The notes under the pieces were generated by a model. That model ran no database searches, had not been told where the DNA came from, and was given only the letters and a program-made list of their open reading frames with translations. A program made the position numbers and the translations under genes. From Sedimentisphaerales bacterium (GTDB lineage: Bacteria > Planctomycetota > Phycisphaerae > Sedimentisphaerales > SG8-4), in contig JAFGJR010000139.1 of the NCBI GenBank assembly GCA_016928975.1, positions 1-27,641 on the forward strand: 27,641 bases of DNA, written 5' to 3'. Each line of letters starts with the position of its first letter. Position 1 is the first letter of the stretch. This document shows positions 1 to 8,171 of this stretch, piece after piece.

Positions 1-56
1 CTCTTTCCTCATCTTATTTCACGCACCGCAGCCCTGGCGCGACCCGCATGAAACCA

Positions 57-716
57 ACTTTTGACGCAGGCGTCTTGTTTCGCACGCACGCCCCCGCTCG
101 CGGGGAGGACGTCTCTCGCTCGTCCGCCAGCGCATTGGCTTTGTTTGGCAGAACAGGCCCCTGATTATCCCGCGGGGTGGACTGTGCCCGCCATCCGGCC
201 CACAGGGCAAATTGGCTTTGTTTTCGCAAGGGCACGGTGCGTCGCCTTCTTCGTAACCCCTCTGCCAGAAAGCAGTTAGCATCCATCCACCTCTCCGCCA
301 ATTGGCTTTGCTTTGCGTAACGGCTCCAGCTTGCCGTCCTGCAGAGCCGACTGTGCCCACCGCATACGAGGCAGGCAAATTGGCTTTGTTTCACAGAGTG
401 GCCTGAGCGTCCGCGCTGTCCCCACGTCACCCCAGCAAGCCTGCCCCGGAGAATTGGCTTTGTTCCGAACAGTGCCCATCGCCCCCCGCGACCCCCGATT
501 TCCCAGTACCCAAGCGGGGTATCTGCAAATTGGCTTTGTTTGACACGCCCGACAAAAGTCGGGATCAGCCGGATCAGGCATTGATACGAGTCCAAGAACG
601 CGGGTCGGAATCCCATTCGGGGACTTTTGTCGTAGGCGTCTTGTTTCACACGCTCCTCTGTCCTCTAATCCGCAATCTGAAATCAGCAATCCGCAATCCC
701 CTGGTTGGCTTTGTTT
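57..716 (-). repeat. Clustered short-repeat array 1 (AATTGGCTTTGTTT family)
   Basis: Seven copies of a 13-base core ATTGGCTTTGTTT, often preceded by A and followed by C/G-C-rich sequence, begin at 134, 211, 301, 379, 453, 529 and 704 (copies 3, 5 and 7 have one mismatch). The pitch is 77, 90, 78, 74 and 76 bp, then 175 bp. The DNA between copies is mostly unique, but ACTGTGCCC(A/G)CC recurs at about 180 and 350, with a related CAGTGCCCATC at about 468. A second repeat of 31 bp lies at 57-87 and 623-653 (28 of 31 identical, core AGGCGTCTTGTTTC). The tract 661-700 is built from ATCCGCAATC-like units. The complement of the core reads KQSQF, NKAN or TKPI in its three frames, so the long open frames here are repeat-derived and I do not call them genes. 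Strand is set so that it matches array 2 by core sequence (AAACAAAGCCAAT). Confidence 0.85.
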
Positions 717-1118
717 CGCGTAGCTCGGCATCCAACGGCGGTTACCGGTGCTCCAGCAGTCAGGGAAGACCCTCGTGAGATGTTTTGATTTCTGATGTCT
801 GATTGTTGATTTGAGCATGGCTGCCAAACCCGCCGGTGCCGAGTGAGACTTGTCATTAGACCATATATGAAGGACGCTCCCGGAGGCCGGATTGTTCCGT
901 GAACTTCTGCCAAATAGTGAAAATCCCGGCTCATCCGGTTTTGGCGCACCCCGGTGACTCTTGGGGACGCCGTCCCCGGCTCATGGACGATGCTCCGGCT
1001 CCGAGTACGCAAAAACGGGAGGAGCCAAGATACCTGCAACCCCTAGTCGATGGAGCATGCGTAGCTCCCCAAATCGGCGTGCAAGTAGGGCTGGCCTTGC
1101 CGGACACGCAAAGGCATA
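717..1118. other. Gene-free stretch between repeat array 1 and the RES gene
   Basis: No convincing coding region is seen. A small palindrome GGGGACGCCGTCCCC lies near 963-977, inside what looks like another decayed dispersed repeat. Positions 780-815 contain TCTGATGTCTGATTGTTGAT-like text of the kind that also appears in the arrays. No antitoxin-like frame precedes the RES gene. Confidence 0.5.
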
Positions 1119-1916
1119 ATGGGCGACATGTCTCTCGAAGATGCTGAATTCCAGTCGTGGCGAGGTTATTCGACCTTCGCACAGGCTGTCACGCGCCGTA
1201 CGAGGTATGTCCGTGGCCCGGAGGCTGAGACGTTCTTGGAGACTGTGCGCCTGACGGCCAAGAAACGCATAGAAGTCCTTCCGCCCGAAACGTATCTCTG
1301 GCGTGCACAACTCGGTAACGATTGGGACCCCATATACGATGAGGACGGCGAACGGATTGACGATCAACCGGCTCCGTACTCGCCCCCACGCATGAAACCG
1401 CTATCTGATCGTGCAACAGAGGGACGCGCCAATCCGAAGGGGATTCCATATCTGTATCTTGCCACCGACCGCGACACCGCGATGGCTGAGGTTCGACCAT
1501 GGAAAGGATCGTATGTCTCAGTTGGGCAATTCAGGACCGTGCGGGAACTCCGCCTCGTGAATTGCACCACTAATGCACGTGGATTCGTGTTCTACATGGA
1601 GGAACCGTCGCCGGAGCAGCGTGAGGAGGCTGTCTGGCATGACATTGATCGTGCCTTTGCCCAGCCTGTCAGCCCAAGTGACGATCTTGCCGACTACGTA
1701 CCCACACAGGTGCTTGCAGAGCTCTTCAGAACGCACGGATACGATGGTACTGCCTACCGCAGTTCGCTCGGTGCCGGGCACAACAGAGTGGTGTTTGATC
1801 TCGATGCGGCCGACCTTGTCGTTTGTCACATATTTCGGGCGGAGAGCATCGCATTCAGCTTCAAGGAGGCGGGGAACCACTACCTCACGCCAAAGTACAC
1901 GCCAAAGACTCCGTAA
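1119..1916 (+). CDS. RES domain-containing protein (NAD+ phosphorylase-type toxin fold)
   Basis: This 265-residue protein has the three blocks that name the RES family. Arg62 lies in YLWRAQ, Glu124 follows the YLYLATDRDTAMAEVRPW block (residues 111-128), and Ser215/216 lies in AYRSSLGAGHNRVVFDL (212-228). In characterised RES-Xre toxin-antitoxin pairs such proteins degrade NAD+ by phosphorolysis. This copy is longer than the usual ~150-residue paired toxin: about 60 extra residues precede the Arg block. There is no Xre-like antitoxin on either side: upstream is repeat array DNA, and downstream is an inverted-repeat element and a convergent glycosidase gene. It therefore looks like a solitary RES protein. 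No clear ribosome site precedes ATG 1119, and ATG 1128 is an alternative start. The family call is firm; toxin activity is inference. Confidence 0.82.
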   Translation: MGDMSLEDAEFQSWRGYSTFAQAVTRRTRYVRGPEAETFLETVRLTAKKRIEVLPPETYLWRAQLGNDWDPIYDEDGERIDDQPAPYSPPRMKPLSDRATEGRANPKGIPYLYLATDRDTAMAEVRPWKGSYVSVGQFRTVRELRLVNCTTNARGFVFYMEEPSPEQREEAVWHDIDRAFAQPVSPSDDLADYVPTQVLAELFRTHGYDGTAYRSSLGAGHNRVVFDLDAADLVVCHIFRAESIAFSFKEAGNHYLTPKYTPKTP

Positions 1917-1965
1917 GCCCCTCCACAAACAGGCCGTGTGCATAGCACACCCTACTGCTCTGACC

Positions 1966-2080
1966 ATCCTAAGACTGTGGGTCGTGGGTGCCATGCCTAC
2001 GCTCGCGTAGGCATGTTCCACCGACTGGGCAAGGCATGCTTACGCGAAACGCGTAAGCATGGCACCCACCGAATTAGGAT
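1966..2080. repeat. Inverted-repeat element A (outer stem with two inner hairpins)
   Basis: Arms GTGGGTGCCATGC (1984-1996) and its exact complement (2057-2069) enclose two hairpins. One is CATGCCTACGC (1992-2002) with 2005-2015. The other is CATGCTTACGCG (2035-2046) with 2050-2061 around loop AAA. The first hairpin's left arm can instead pair with the second's right arm, giving one 19-bp stem (1984-2002 with 2051-2069) with one mismatch. ATCCTAA (1966-1972) and TTAGGAT (2074-2080) pair further out. It sits between the convergent ends of the RES gene (1916) and the glycosidase gene (2115), so it could also act as a two-way terminator, although no T tract follows. Confidence 0.85.
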
Positions 2081-2114
2081 AGTCGCAGTACTACACGGTT
2101 GTCGCCGAGGTGAT

Positions 2115-5100
2115 TCACGGCAGCGAGGCAACGCGGGGCCAGGCGTCTTGCCAGACCATCGTCGAGATCTTCAGTTCGGGGCGGCCGGTTTGGCCGTGAT
2201 AGGCGTGGAAGATCAAGTAATCGCCGGTCCTGTCCTGGAGGACGGCTTCGTGGCCGGGGCCACGCCAGTTTGGCGTTGTGGCTTCGATGACCATCGTGCC
2301 GCCGCCTTCGAGCATGGGGACGCCGTCTCTGTCCACGTAGGGACCTGTGACGTCCTTCGAGCGGCCTACGCGGACGTTGTAGGCGCTCTTGGCGCCCCGG
2401 CAGCAGAAATCGAAAGACGCGAACAGGTACCACCAGCCGTCGTGGCGGACGATGAACGGGGCTTCGATGGCCCCCTGCTGCGGCGGGGTCTCGTGTGGGC
2501 CGGTGCGCGGACGCCTGGCCAGGTTGTGCAGCGTCGTGTCTGTCGTCGAGCACTTGCCGGTCTGCGGATCGATCCGCCGCATCATGATCCCGCCCCAGAA
2601 GCTGCCCCAGCACAGCCACACGTTCCGCGCGTCCTCGATCACTAAGTTGCCATCGATGGCGTTCCAGTCGTCCTGGCCCTGCGTGGACCGCACGACCAGG
2701 CCCTCATCGACCCAGTGGTAGTCGGGACTGTTGGGGTCCAGCGTGACATTGGTCGCCAGACCGATGGCCGAGTTGTTTTTGCCGAATGTGGATATGGAAT
2801 AGTAAAGATGATACCTGTCATTGTAGTAGGAGATATCCGGCGCCCAGGCCCCCCGCGATCCGGGAATCTCCTTCGTCGCCCATTCCGGGAGCACCTGGAA
2901 CACGCTGCCGCACCGGGTCCAGTGGTGCATGTCCTTCGACCGGCGAATCGGGACGATGCCTGCCCCCCGTCCGACGCTGGTGCAGAATACGTAGAACGTG
3001 CCGCCCTGGCGGATGATGACCGGGTCGTGCACGCCCAGATCGCCCGAAAGCTCAAGCATTTGGGGCGTTTCTGCCGCCGAAGGTGCAGTCACCTCCAAAG
3101 CGCCTTTGAGCCGAATATCCTCGGACGAGCTGCCGACCATGATCTCGAATGCGCCGGGCTCGACGACGAAGCCGTGCGTCTTGACGTCATAAAAGGAGAG
3201 CTTCTGAGCCGGCAGATCGAGCGTCACGGTCTTCTTCTCGCCCGGCTGGAGACTGATTCGCTGAAAGCCACGAAGCTCTTTGGCCGGTCGCTTCACGCTG
3301 CATTCCACGTCGCGCACGTAGAGCTGCACAACCTCCTCGCCGGCCAGCTTGCCGGTATTCGCCACGTCCACTGTGACCGTGACCTTGCCGTCGGGCGGGA
3401 CTAGCTTCGGCGAAATCCGGAGGTTCGAGTACGTGAATTCGGTGTAGCTCAGGCCGTGACCGAACGCGAACAGCGGCGAGCCGTTGAGGTACATGTACGT
3501 GAAGCCTTTGCTGATGTCGTACTCATCCTGTGGTGGCACGTGACTGTCCGAGGCGTAGACGGTGTAAGGCAGCTTGCCACCCGGATTCACGTCGCCGAAG
3601 AGCACATCGGCGATGGCGTTGCCGCCCTCCTCGCCCGCCCACCAGGCTTCCACAACCGCCGGGGCATGCTCCTTGATCCAGGGGATCGCCAGCGGGCCGG
3701 CGTTGAGCAGCACGACCGCCGTGCGAGGGTTCGCCGCGATGACGGCTTCGACCAGTTCCTGCTGGTTTCCGGGTAGCGCCAGGCTGTCGCGATCTCGACC
3801 CTCCGCCTCGACATTCAGAGTCGTGCCGACGTAGACGACAGCCACATCCGCCTTCCTGGCGATCTCGACCGCTTTGCGCAACTCCTCTTTTCTGTTGAAG
3901 GCCGTCGACGGCGCCCGTCTCGGCGGGAGAATCTCAGCGCCTTCGGCGAACAGGATTTCCGTCCCCGCTGCGGCGCGGTTACGGATGCCCGCCAGCGGCG
4001 TCACCGGGTCTTTGACTCTGCCGCTGTAGCCGCCGGCGGTAAACATGTCTGCGTGCGGGCCAAGGACGGCGATGCTCTTGAGTTTGCTCTTATCCAGCGG
4101 CAGGAAGTGATCCCTATTGCTTAGCAACACGATGGCCTTCTCGGCGGTCCTGCGAGCCAGTTGCCTGTGCCCGGGACTGCAAATCACGGCGGGCGAAATC
4201 CTGCTGTACGGCACCATCGCCGGCGGGTCAAACTCGCCCAGACGGAATCTCGCCCGCAGTACTCGAAAGAGCGCATCGTCCAGTCTCGACTCCGGCAGCA
4301 GCCCCTTGCGAACCGCAACGGGGGTATACTCCATGAACTCCTTGTCGGAGAAGTCACAGCCGGCGATCAGCGACTGCGCGACGGCGTCCTCGTAGGTCAT
4401 CTTGCCGCCGGCATGGCCCTTGACCATCGTGTCCACGCCGCCGAGGTCGGAGACGACGAATCCGCCGAAGCCCCACTGGTCCTTGAGGATATCCGTCAGC
4501 AGCGGCTTGTTGATATTGTTCGGGACGCCGTTGATGGCGTTGTACGAGGCCATGACCGATTGAGCCTGGCCCTCGACGATACAATCACGAAAGTGCGGCA
4601 GCCAATACTCATGCAGCATCCGCTCACTGACCGTCGCGGAGAGCTTCTGGCGGTCCTTCTCGACGTTGTTGACGGCGTAGTGCTTGAGCGTGGAGACCAG
4701 CTTGAGGTACTTTGGATCGTCGCCCTGCAGGCCCTTGACAAAGGCGACGCCGATGCGACCGGTCAGGAACGGATCCTCGCCATAACATTCGTTGATGCGC
4801 CCCCAGTACGGATTGCGGCTGATGTTGATCACCGGGGCGCGATAGATCAAACCCTTCTTGTCCCCCTGGAAGTTCGGGTCCTGATGCCAGCCGTTGTAGA
4901 TCGCCCGGGCCTCGTCGGAGATCACTGTGGCGACCTCGTGGATCAGCTCCGGGTCCCACGTGGCTGCCATCGCGATGGAGACCGGGAACAGGGTCGTCGG
5001 CCGGTTCCACCACACGCCGTGCAGGCACTGGTTCCACTTGTCGGACTTGATCCCGAGACGCTCAATCTCCGGCCCGCGATGGTTCAACAGGATCGCCTTC

Positions 5101-5258
5101 TCCTCCAGCGTCAGCCGTGAGATCAGATCCCCCACGCGCTTCTCGACCGGCTGATTCGGATCGAGGTAGAGCGCCGCTTCAGAGGCGGTCCACGCCAGTG
5201 AGATGATGACAGCGACAACCCACAACAGCACAATCTGGACTTGATTTAGAGACTTCAT
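2115..5258 (-). CDS. Secreted GH3-FnIII-GH43 fusion glycosidase
   Basis: This 1047-residue secreted protein joins two glycosidases. A signal peptide (about 1-28, hydrophobic core IVLLWVVAVIISLAW) precedes a GH3 domain. That domain has RISRNPYWGRINECYGEDP-like text near 147-163, catalytic Asp271 in VVSDLGG, and probable acid/base Glu486 in EAEGRDR. A fibronectin-III-like domain (about 607-715) follows. Residues about 735-1047 form a five-bladed GH43 domain with Asp745 (GVHDPVI), Asp869 (NAIDGN) and Glu932 (IEAPF), so both active sites look intact. GH3 members of this type are beta-glucosidases or xylosidases, and GH43 members are arabinanases, arabinofuranosidases or xylosidases; xylan or arabinan side-chain removal is inferred. 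I chose ATG 5258 because the signal peptide starts there and AAGGGGGACC precedes it. The longer open frame to 5432 only reads through element B. It is the last gene of the catabolic run. Confidence 0.93.
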   Translation of the reverse strand: MKSLNQVQIVLLWVVAVIISLAWTASEAALYLDPNQPVEKRVGDLISRLTLEEKAILLNHRGPEIERLGIKSDKWNQCLHGVWWNRPTTLFPVSIAMAATWDPELIHEVATVISDEARAIYNGWHQDPNFQGDKKGLIYRAPVINISRNPYWGRINECYGEDPFLTGRIGVAFVKGLQGDDPKYLKLVSTLKHYAVNNVEKDRQKLSATVSERMLHEYWLPHFRDCIVEGQAQSVMASYNAINGVPNNINKPLLTDILKDQWGFGGFVVSDLGGVDTMVKGHAGGKMTYEDAVAQSLIAGCDFSDKEFMEYTPVAVRKGLLPESRLDDALFRVLRARFRLGEFDPPAMVPYSRISPAVICSPGHRQLARRTAEKAIVLLSNRDHFLPLDKSKLKSIAVLGPHADMFTAGGYSGRVKDPVTPLAGIRNRAAAGTEILFAEGAEILPPRRAPSTAFNRKEELRKAVEIARKADVAVVYVGTTLNVEAEGRDRDSLALPGNQQELVEAVIAANPRTAVVLLNAGPLAIPWIKEHAPAVVEAWWAGEEGGNAIADVLFGDVNPGGKLPYTVYASDSHVPPQDEYDISKGFTYMYLNGSPLFAFGHGLSYTEFTYSNLRISPKLVPPDGKVTVTVDVANTGKLAGEEVVQLYVRDVECSVKRPAKELRGFQRISLQPGEKKTVTLDLPAQKLSFYDVKTHGFVVEPGAFEIMVGSSSEDIRLKGALEVTAPSAAETPQMLELSGDLGVHDPVIIRQGGTFYVFCTSVGRGAGIVPIRRSKDMHHWTRCGSVFQVLPEWATKEIPGSRGAWAPDISYYNDRYHLYYSISTFGKNNSAIGLATNVTLDPNSPDYHWVDEGLVVRSTQGQDDWNAIDGNLVIEDARNVWLCWGSFWGGIMMRRIDPQTGKCSTTDTTLHNLARRPRTGPHETPPQQGAIEAPFIVRHDGWWYLFASFDFCCRGAKSAYNVRVGRSKDVTGPYVDRDGVPMLEGGGTMVIEATTPNWRGPGHEAVLQDRTGDYLIFHAYHGQTGRPELKISTMVWQDAWPRVASLP

Positions 5259-5309
5259 AGGTCCCCCTTGGAGCGATACCACAGAACAGAAGCGCAACGA
5301 AGCGTCCCC

Positions 5310-5433
5310 CATGTCATTCCCGCGAAGGCGGGAATCCAGCCACGCACCGGATGATCCCCCGCTTTCGCGGGGGCAGGCTCTGGACCCCCGCCCCCGATCA
5401 GGTCGAGGGCAGGCTCTGCGCGGGGGTGACATG
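5310..5433. repeat. Inverted-repeat element B (contains a CATTCCCGCGAAGGCGGGAAT-type unit)
   Basis: Outer arms 5310-5324 and 5419-5433 pair at 13 of 15 positions (CATGTCA...TGACATG). Inside are ATTCCCGC/GCGGGAAT (5316-5323 with 5328-5335, loop GAAG) and CCCCCGC/GCGGGGG (5356-5362 with 5367-5373). The left part is the widespread bacterial intergenic repeat that translates as SFPRRRESS; that resemblance is from memory. It occupies most of the 199-bp gap between the isomerase stop (5458) and the GH3-GH43 start (5258), so it is carried in the leader of the glycosidase gene and could cause partial termination or protect mRNA. Confidence 0.85.
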
Positions 5434-5457
5434 ACAGGGTACTTCCGTTGGCGTCCC

Positions 5458-6576
5458 TCACAGGCCCAGATGCTCCTTCGCGTAGGCCAGGCATTTTTTC
5501 ACGTTCGCATCCTCCAGCGCGAGCTGCTCGGACGCGGGCAGTTGACTCACCTGCGGCAACGGCGGCTTGCCGCCGCGGGTGCGCGCCAACTTCAAAGTGC
5601 GAGCGAGGGACGAGCCGGGGATATCGCCCATCGCTGCCCAGTACGCTTCCGTCAGGCACGGGACCTTCAGCGGATCGCGCGTCATCATCTCCAGGCTGAA
5701 GTTCACCTCGGGGTGACGGCGGCGCAGAGTCTGCACGACCTTCGGCAGATCGAGAATTCCCTCGCCCAGCGGCACCTCCGCCAACAGGAAGCCGTCCTCA
5801 TACTCCCGCACGTCCATGTCTTTCAGGTGCACGGAGAACGCATACGGCGCGTACGCCTCGACCACCGCCATCGGGTCCTCCAGAAACGCGATGTCGTTGC
5901 CGGTATCGACGCAGACGCCGACGTACTCACTGCTGAGAGCCTTGATCGTTTCAAGTTTCTCGGGTATGCGCTCGTCCTTGTGATTCTCGACCGCCAGCCG
6001 AACACGATGGCGCGCGACGACCGGCTCCGCGATTTCCAGCATCCCGCGGCCACGATCGCGGGTCTGGAGGAATTCCTCGGACGATTTGTACGCCTCGTAT
6101 CGCCGGCCCGAGCCCTTGCTCGGCAGGACCACGCGAATCACACGGACCCCGGCGTTGACAGCGGCCGTGACGTCCGCCTCGAACCGCTCGACGTCAGCCT
6201 GATCCTTCGGCAGACGGCCGGTCGCTTCCACGAACATGCCCCATTCCTTCGCCTGGCGAGCGAGTTTGGCGGTGTAAGCGTCATCCCGCTTGCCAACCGG
6301 CATCTGCACGCCACCAGCGCCGAGATCGTGACAATAGGCCAGGAACTTCAGTGGCTCGGCGAAGGAGCCTTCGTCCGAATTCCTGCTGGCGCGGTTTCGG
6401 AGCCAGTAGGAATCGGTACAAACGCCAAGCCGTGAAGGGCCGGCCGCTTGCGGATTGCGGCCCCAGACCGGCGTCTGGGGTGACATGATTGTGGATTGCG
6501 GATTTGCGCGGACGGACCCGAGACCCAGGCCGAGCATGCCGCCCATTCCCAACAGGATCTCTCTGCGATTGTACAT
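5458..6576 (-). CDS. Tat-exported sugar phosphate isomerase/epimerase-like TIM barrel
   Basis: This 372-residue protein opens with NRREILLGMGG and a short hydrophobic stretch ending at VRA (about residue 24), a twin-arginine-type export signal. The rest fits the xylose isomerase-like / AP endonuclease family 2 TIM barrel. Likely metal ligands are Glu197 (LAVENH), Asp224 (VCVDTGND), His250 (FSVHLKD) and Glu296 (SLEMM). Relatives isomerise or epimerise sugars and inositols; the substrate here is unknown. Its start lies 3 bp after the stop of the Gfo/Idh/MocA gene, so the two are probably translationally coupled. Such oxidoreductase-isomerase pairs often act on the same sugar. Export of both suggests work outside the cytoplasm. 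The family call is solid and the reaction is unassigned. Confidence 0.87.
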   Translation of the reverse strand: MYNRREILLGMGGMLGLGLGSVRANPQSTIMSPQTPVWGRNPQAAGPSRLGVCTDSYWLRNRASRNSDEGSFAEPLKFLAYCHDLGAGGVQMPVGKRDDAYTAKLARQAKEWGMFVEATGRLPKDQADVERFEADVTAAVNAGVRVIRVVLPSKGSGRRYEAYKSSEEFLQTRDRGRGMLEIAEPVVARHRVRLAVENHKDERIPEKLETIKALSSEYVGVCVDTGNDIAFLEDPMAVVEAYAPYAFSVHLKDMDVREYEDGFLLAEVPLGEGILDLPKVVQTLRRRHPEVNFSLEMMTRDPLKVPCLTEAYWAAMGDIPGSSLARTLKLARTRGGKPPLPQVSQLPASEQLALEDANVKKCLAYAKEHLGL

Positions 6577-6579
6577 GGC

Positions 6580-7980
6580 TTACACCACCTTCAGGCTCGC
6601 AAGCTCCCTGTCCCACGGACTGCGGTATGGTTTCGTCAGCATTTCGTTGGCCTGCGGGTCGCCGACGATCTGTTCCTTCCGGGCATCCCAGGTGATCTTG
6701 CGTCCGACCCGCAGGGAGATATTGGCCAGATGACACGTCGTCGCCACCTGGTGGGCGCTTTCGACGTCGGCCAGCGGCTGCTTGCGGGAGCGAATGCAGT
6801 CGAGAAAGTCGCGGGCGTGTGCAACGTAGTCCTTGGCGCCGTCGCCGGTGGTATCCTTGACTTTTTCGGTCCAGAACTGGTCCCTGGGCTCGGGCGTCAG
6901 TTGCGGCCCACCCACCGGATGGCCGCCGAGAATGTTGGCCATCGTGTTGAACGGGTCGGCCTTGCGGTCCGGGAAGACCTCGTAGCCGCCGCGACTCACC
7001 GACATCGTCCCTTTGGTCCCGTAGAACATCACGCCGCCCATCCCCAGGCCCGCACGTCCCGCCGTTGCCTCGCGATAGACGCAGACGCCCGTAAAGCCTG
7101 GATAGTCGATCAGCACGTCCTGGTTGTCCGGCGTTTCCATGTTGTCCTTCAGGAAGGTCCGCCCACCGGTGCTGTAGACCGACTTCGGCGCGGTGACGCC
7201 GGTGAACCACTGCACGATATCGAGCGAGTGCTGACCCAGGTTGGTCATCTGTCCGCCGGCGTAGTCCCAGATCCAGCGGAAGTGGTATATCCCGCGATTG
7301 GGGTTGTACGCGCGCTGGGGGGCGGGTCCGAGCCACATGTCCCAGTCCAGCTCCTTCGGCGGCTCCTGGTCCGGCGGATTGCCGAAGCCGGGCATGAGGT
7401 TGCGGCAGTAGGTGTCCTGCACGGCAACAATGTCACCGAGCTTACCCTGCTGCACCAGCTCGCGCGCTCGCTGGAAGTTCGGCCCGGCGCGGTTCTGCAC
7501 GCCGACCTGGATCACGCGCTTGTATCGTTTCGCGACGTCGATCATCCACCGCCCTTCGCGCACGAACAGCGTGAGGGGCTTTTCCACGTACACGTCCTTG
7601 CCCGCCGCACAAGCCATCATAGTGATCAGCGCATGCCAATGATCCGGCGTGGAGACGACCACCGCGTCGATGTCCTTGTTGTCGAGCAGCTTGCGGAAAT
7701 CGCGACACTTGATGACGTTGCCTCCGACGATCTCCGCGCCGACATCGGCGCGAGGGTCGTACGGATCGCAGATGCCGACCATGGAGACATCGGGCTGCTT
7801 GGCGAAGTTGCGGGTGTGAATGCGACCCATCAGGCCGATGCCGATCATGCCGATCCCGATCCGCTCATTGGCGCCGTAGACGCGTGACCACGAGGCGGCG
7901 GTCAATGCCGTGGCCGCCCCGGCTTGCATCAAGGTCCTGCGCGTCATGCGCCCATCATGTTGCTGGCGTGCTTGTTTCAT
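6580..7980 (-). CDS. Tat-exported Gfo/Idh/MocA family oxidoreductase
   Basis: This 466-residue protein has a twin-arginine signal (MTRRTLMQAGAATALTAASW, residues 12-31). A Rossmann nucleotide-binding motif follows (GIGMIGIGLMGR, 42-53), then the family's EKP motif at 133-135 (YVEKPLT). The WDMWLGPAP and DYAGGQMTNLGQHSLDIVQW blocks are typical of the large exported planctomycete and verrucomicrobial members. These enzymes oxidise or reduce sugar hydroxyls with a tightly held NAD(P). The start at 7980 is supported by AAGGAG eight bases upstream; ATG at residue 12 is the alternative and sits directly before the Tat motif. The gene lies behind the glycerate kinase gene across element C and is coupled to the isomerase gene 3 bp downstream. 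The substrate is not determined. Confidence 0.92.
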   Translation of the reverse strand: MKQARQQHDGRMTRRTLMQAGAATALTAASWSRVYGANERIGIGMIGIGLMGRIHTRNFAKQPDVSMVGICDPYDPRADVGAEIVGGNVIKCRDFRKLLDNKDIDAVVVSTPDHWHALITMMACAAGKDVYVEKPLTLFVREGRWMIDVAKRYKRVIQVGVQNRAGPNFQRARELVQQGKLGDIVAVQDTYCRNLMPGFGNPPDQEPPKELDWDMWLGPAPQRAYNPNRGIYHFRWIWDYAGGQMTNLGQHSLDIVQWFTGVTAPKSVYSTGGRTFLKDNMETPDNQDVLIDYPGFTGVCVYREATAGRAGLGMGGVMFYGTKGTMSVSRGGYEVFPDRKADPFNTMANILGGHPVGGPQLTPEPRDQFWTEKVKDTTGDGAKDYVAHARDFLDCIRSRKQPLADVESAHQVATTCHLANISLRVGRKITWDARKEQIVGDPQANEMLTKPYRSPWDRELASLKVV

Positions 7981-8004
7981 CGGAAGGTCTCCTTATGAAT
8001 AGGC

Positions 8005-8171
8005 GTTCTGCAGAATGGGAATTAGGCTTACTTGAGGAAGGAAAAATCGTCTCCTCGATTTTTCCTTCCGACCAGCAACCAGGGCGTGGCCAAGCCGGAC
8101 CCAAGATTATTCAAGGAAATCCAGAACCGATTTCCTTGAATAACATAAGCCTAATTCCCATTTTGCAGAAC
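8005..8171. repeat. Inverted-repeat element C (26-bp arms enclosing two perfect hairpins)
   Basis: The outer arms 8005-8030 and 8146-8171 pair at 25 of 26 positions, and the exception is a G-T type pair. Inside, 8036-8049 pairs perfectly with 8056-8069 (14 bp, loop TCTCCT), and 8107-8121 pairs perfectly with 8129-8143 (15 bp, loop CAGAACC). A 37-base unpaired centre (8070-8106) separates the two hairpins. The fold is a cloverleaf of 167 bp, with no coding capacity, so a non-autonomous mobile element is plausible. The right arm encodes the last codons and the stop of the glycerate kinase gene (VLQNGN-stop). The left arm ends 25 bp from the start of the oxidoreductase gene. Confidence 0.9.

Noticed and set aside
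134..716. CRISPR array
   Set aside because: The repeat core is only 13-16 bp and imperfect, spacers are about 60 bp and vary from 61 to 77 bp over the regular part, and no cas gene is present.
14..827. Long open frames across array 1 (for example 14-649 and 276-827, minus strand)
   Set aside because: They translate as reiterated KQSQF, NKAN and TKPI text from the repeats in all frames, with no ribosome site or domain.
899..1147. 82-residue frame upstream of the RES gene as an antitoxin
   Set aside because: There is no helix-turn-helix or antitoxin motif, the composition is not protein-like, and it runs through a decayed repeat.
5259..5432. N-terminal extension of the GH3-GH43 protein to 5432
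   Set aside because: The added 58 codons read through element B and would bury the signal peptide.
4161..7887. Long plus-strand frames opposite the GH3-GH43, isomerase and oxidoreductase genes
   Set aside because: They are antisense to genes with clear family motifs and have low-complexity, Arg/His-rich composition.
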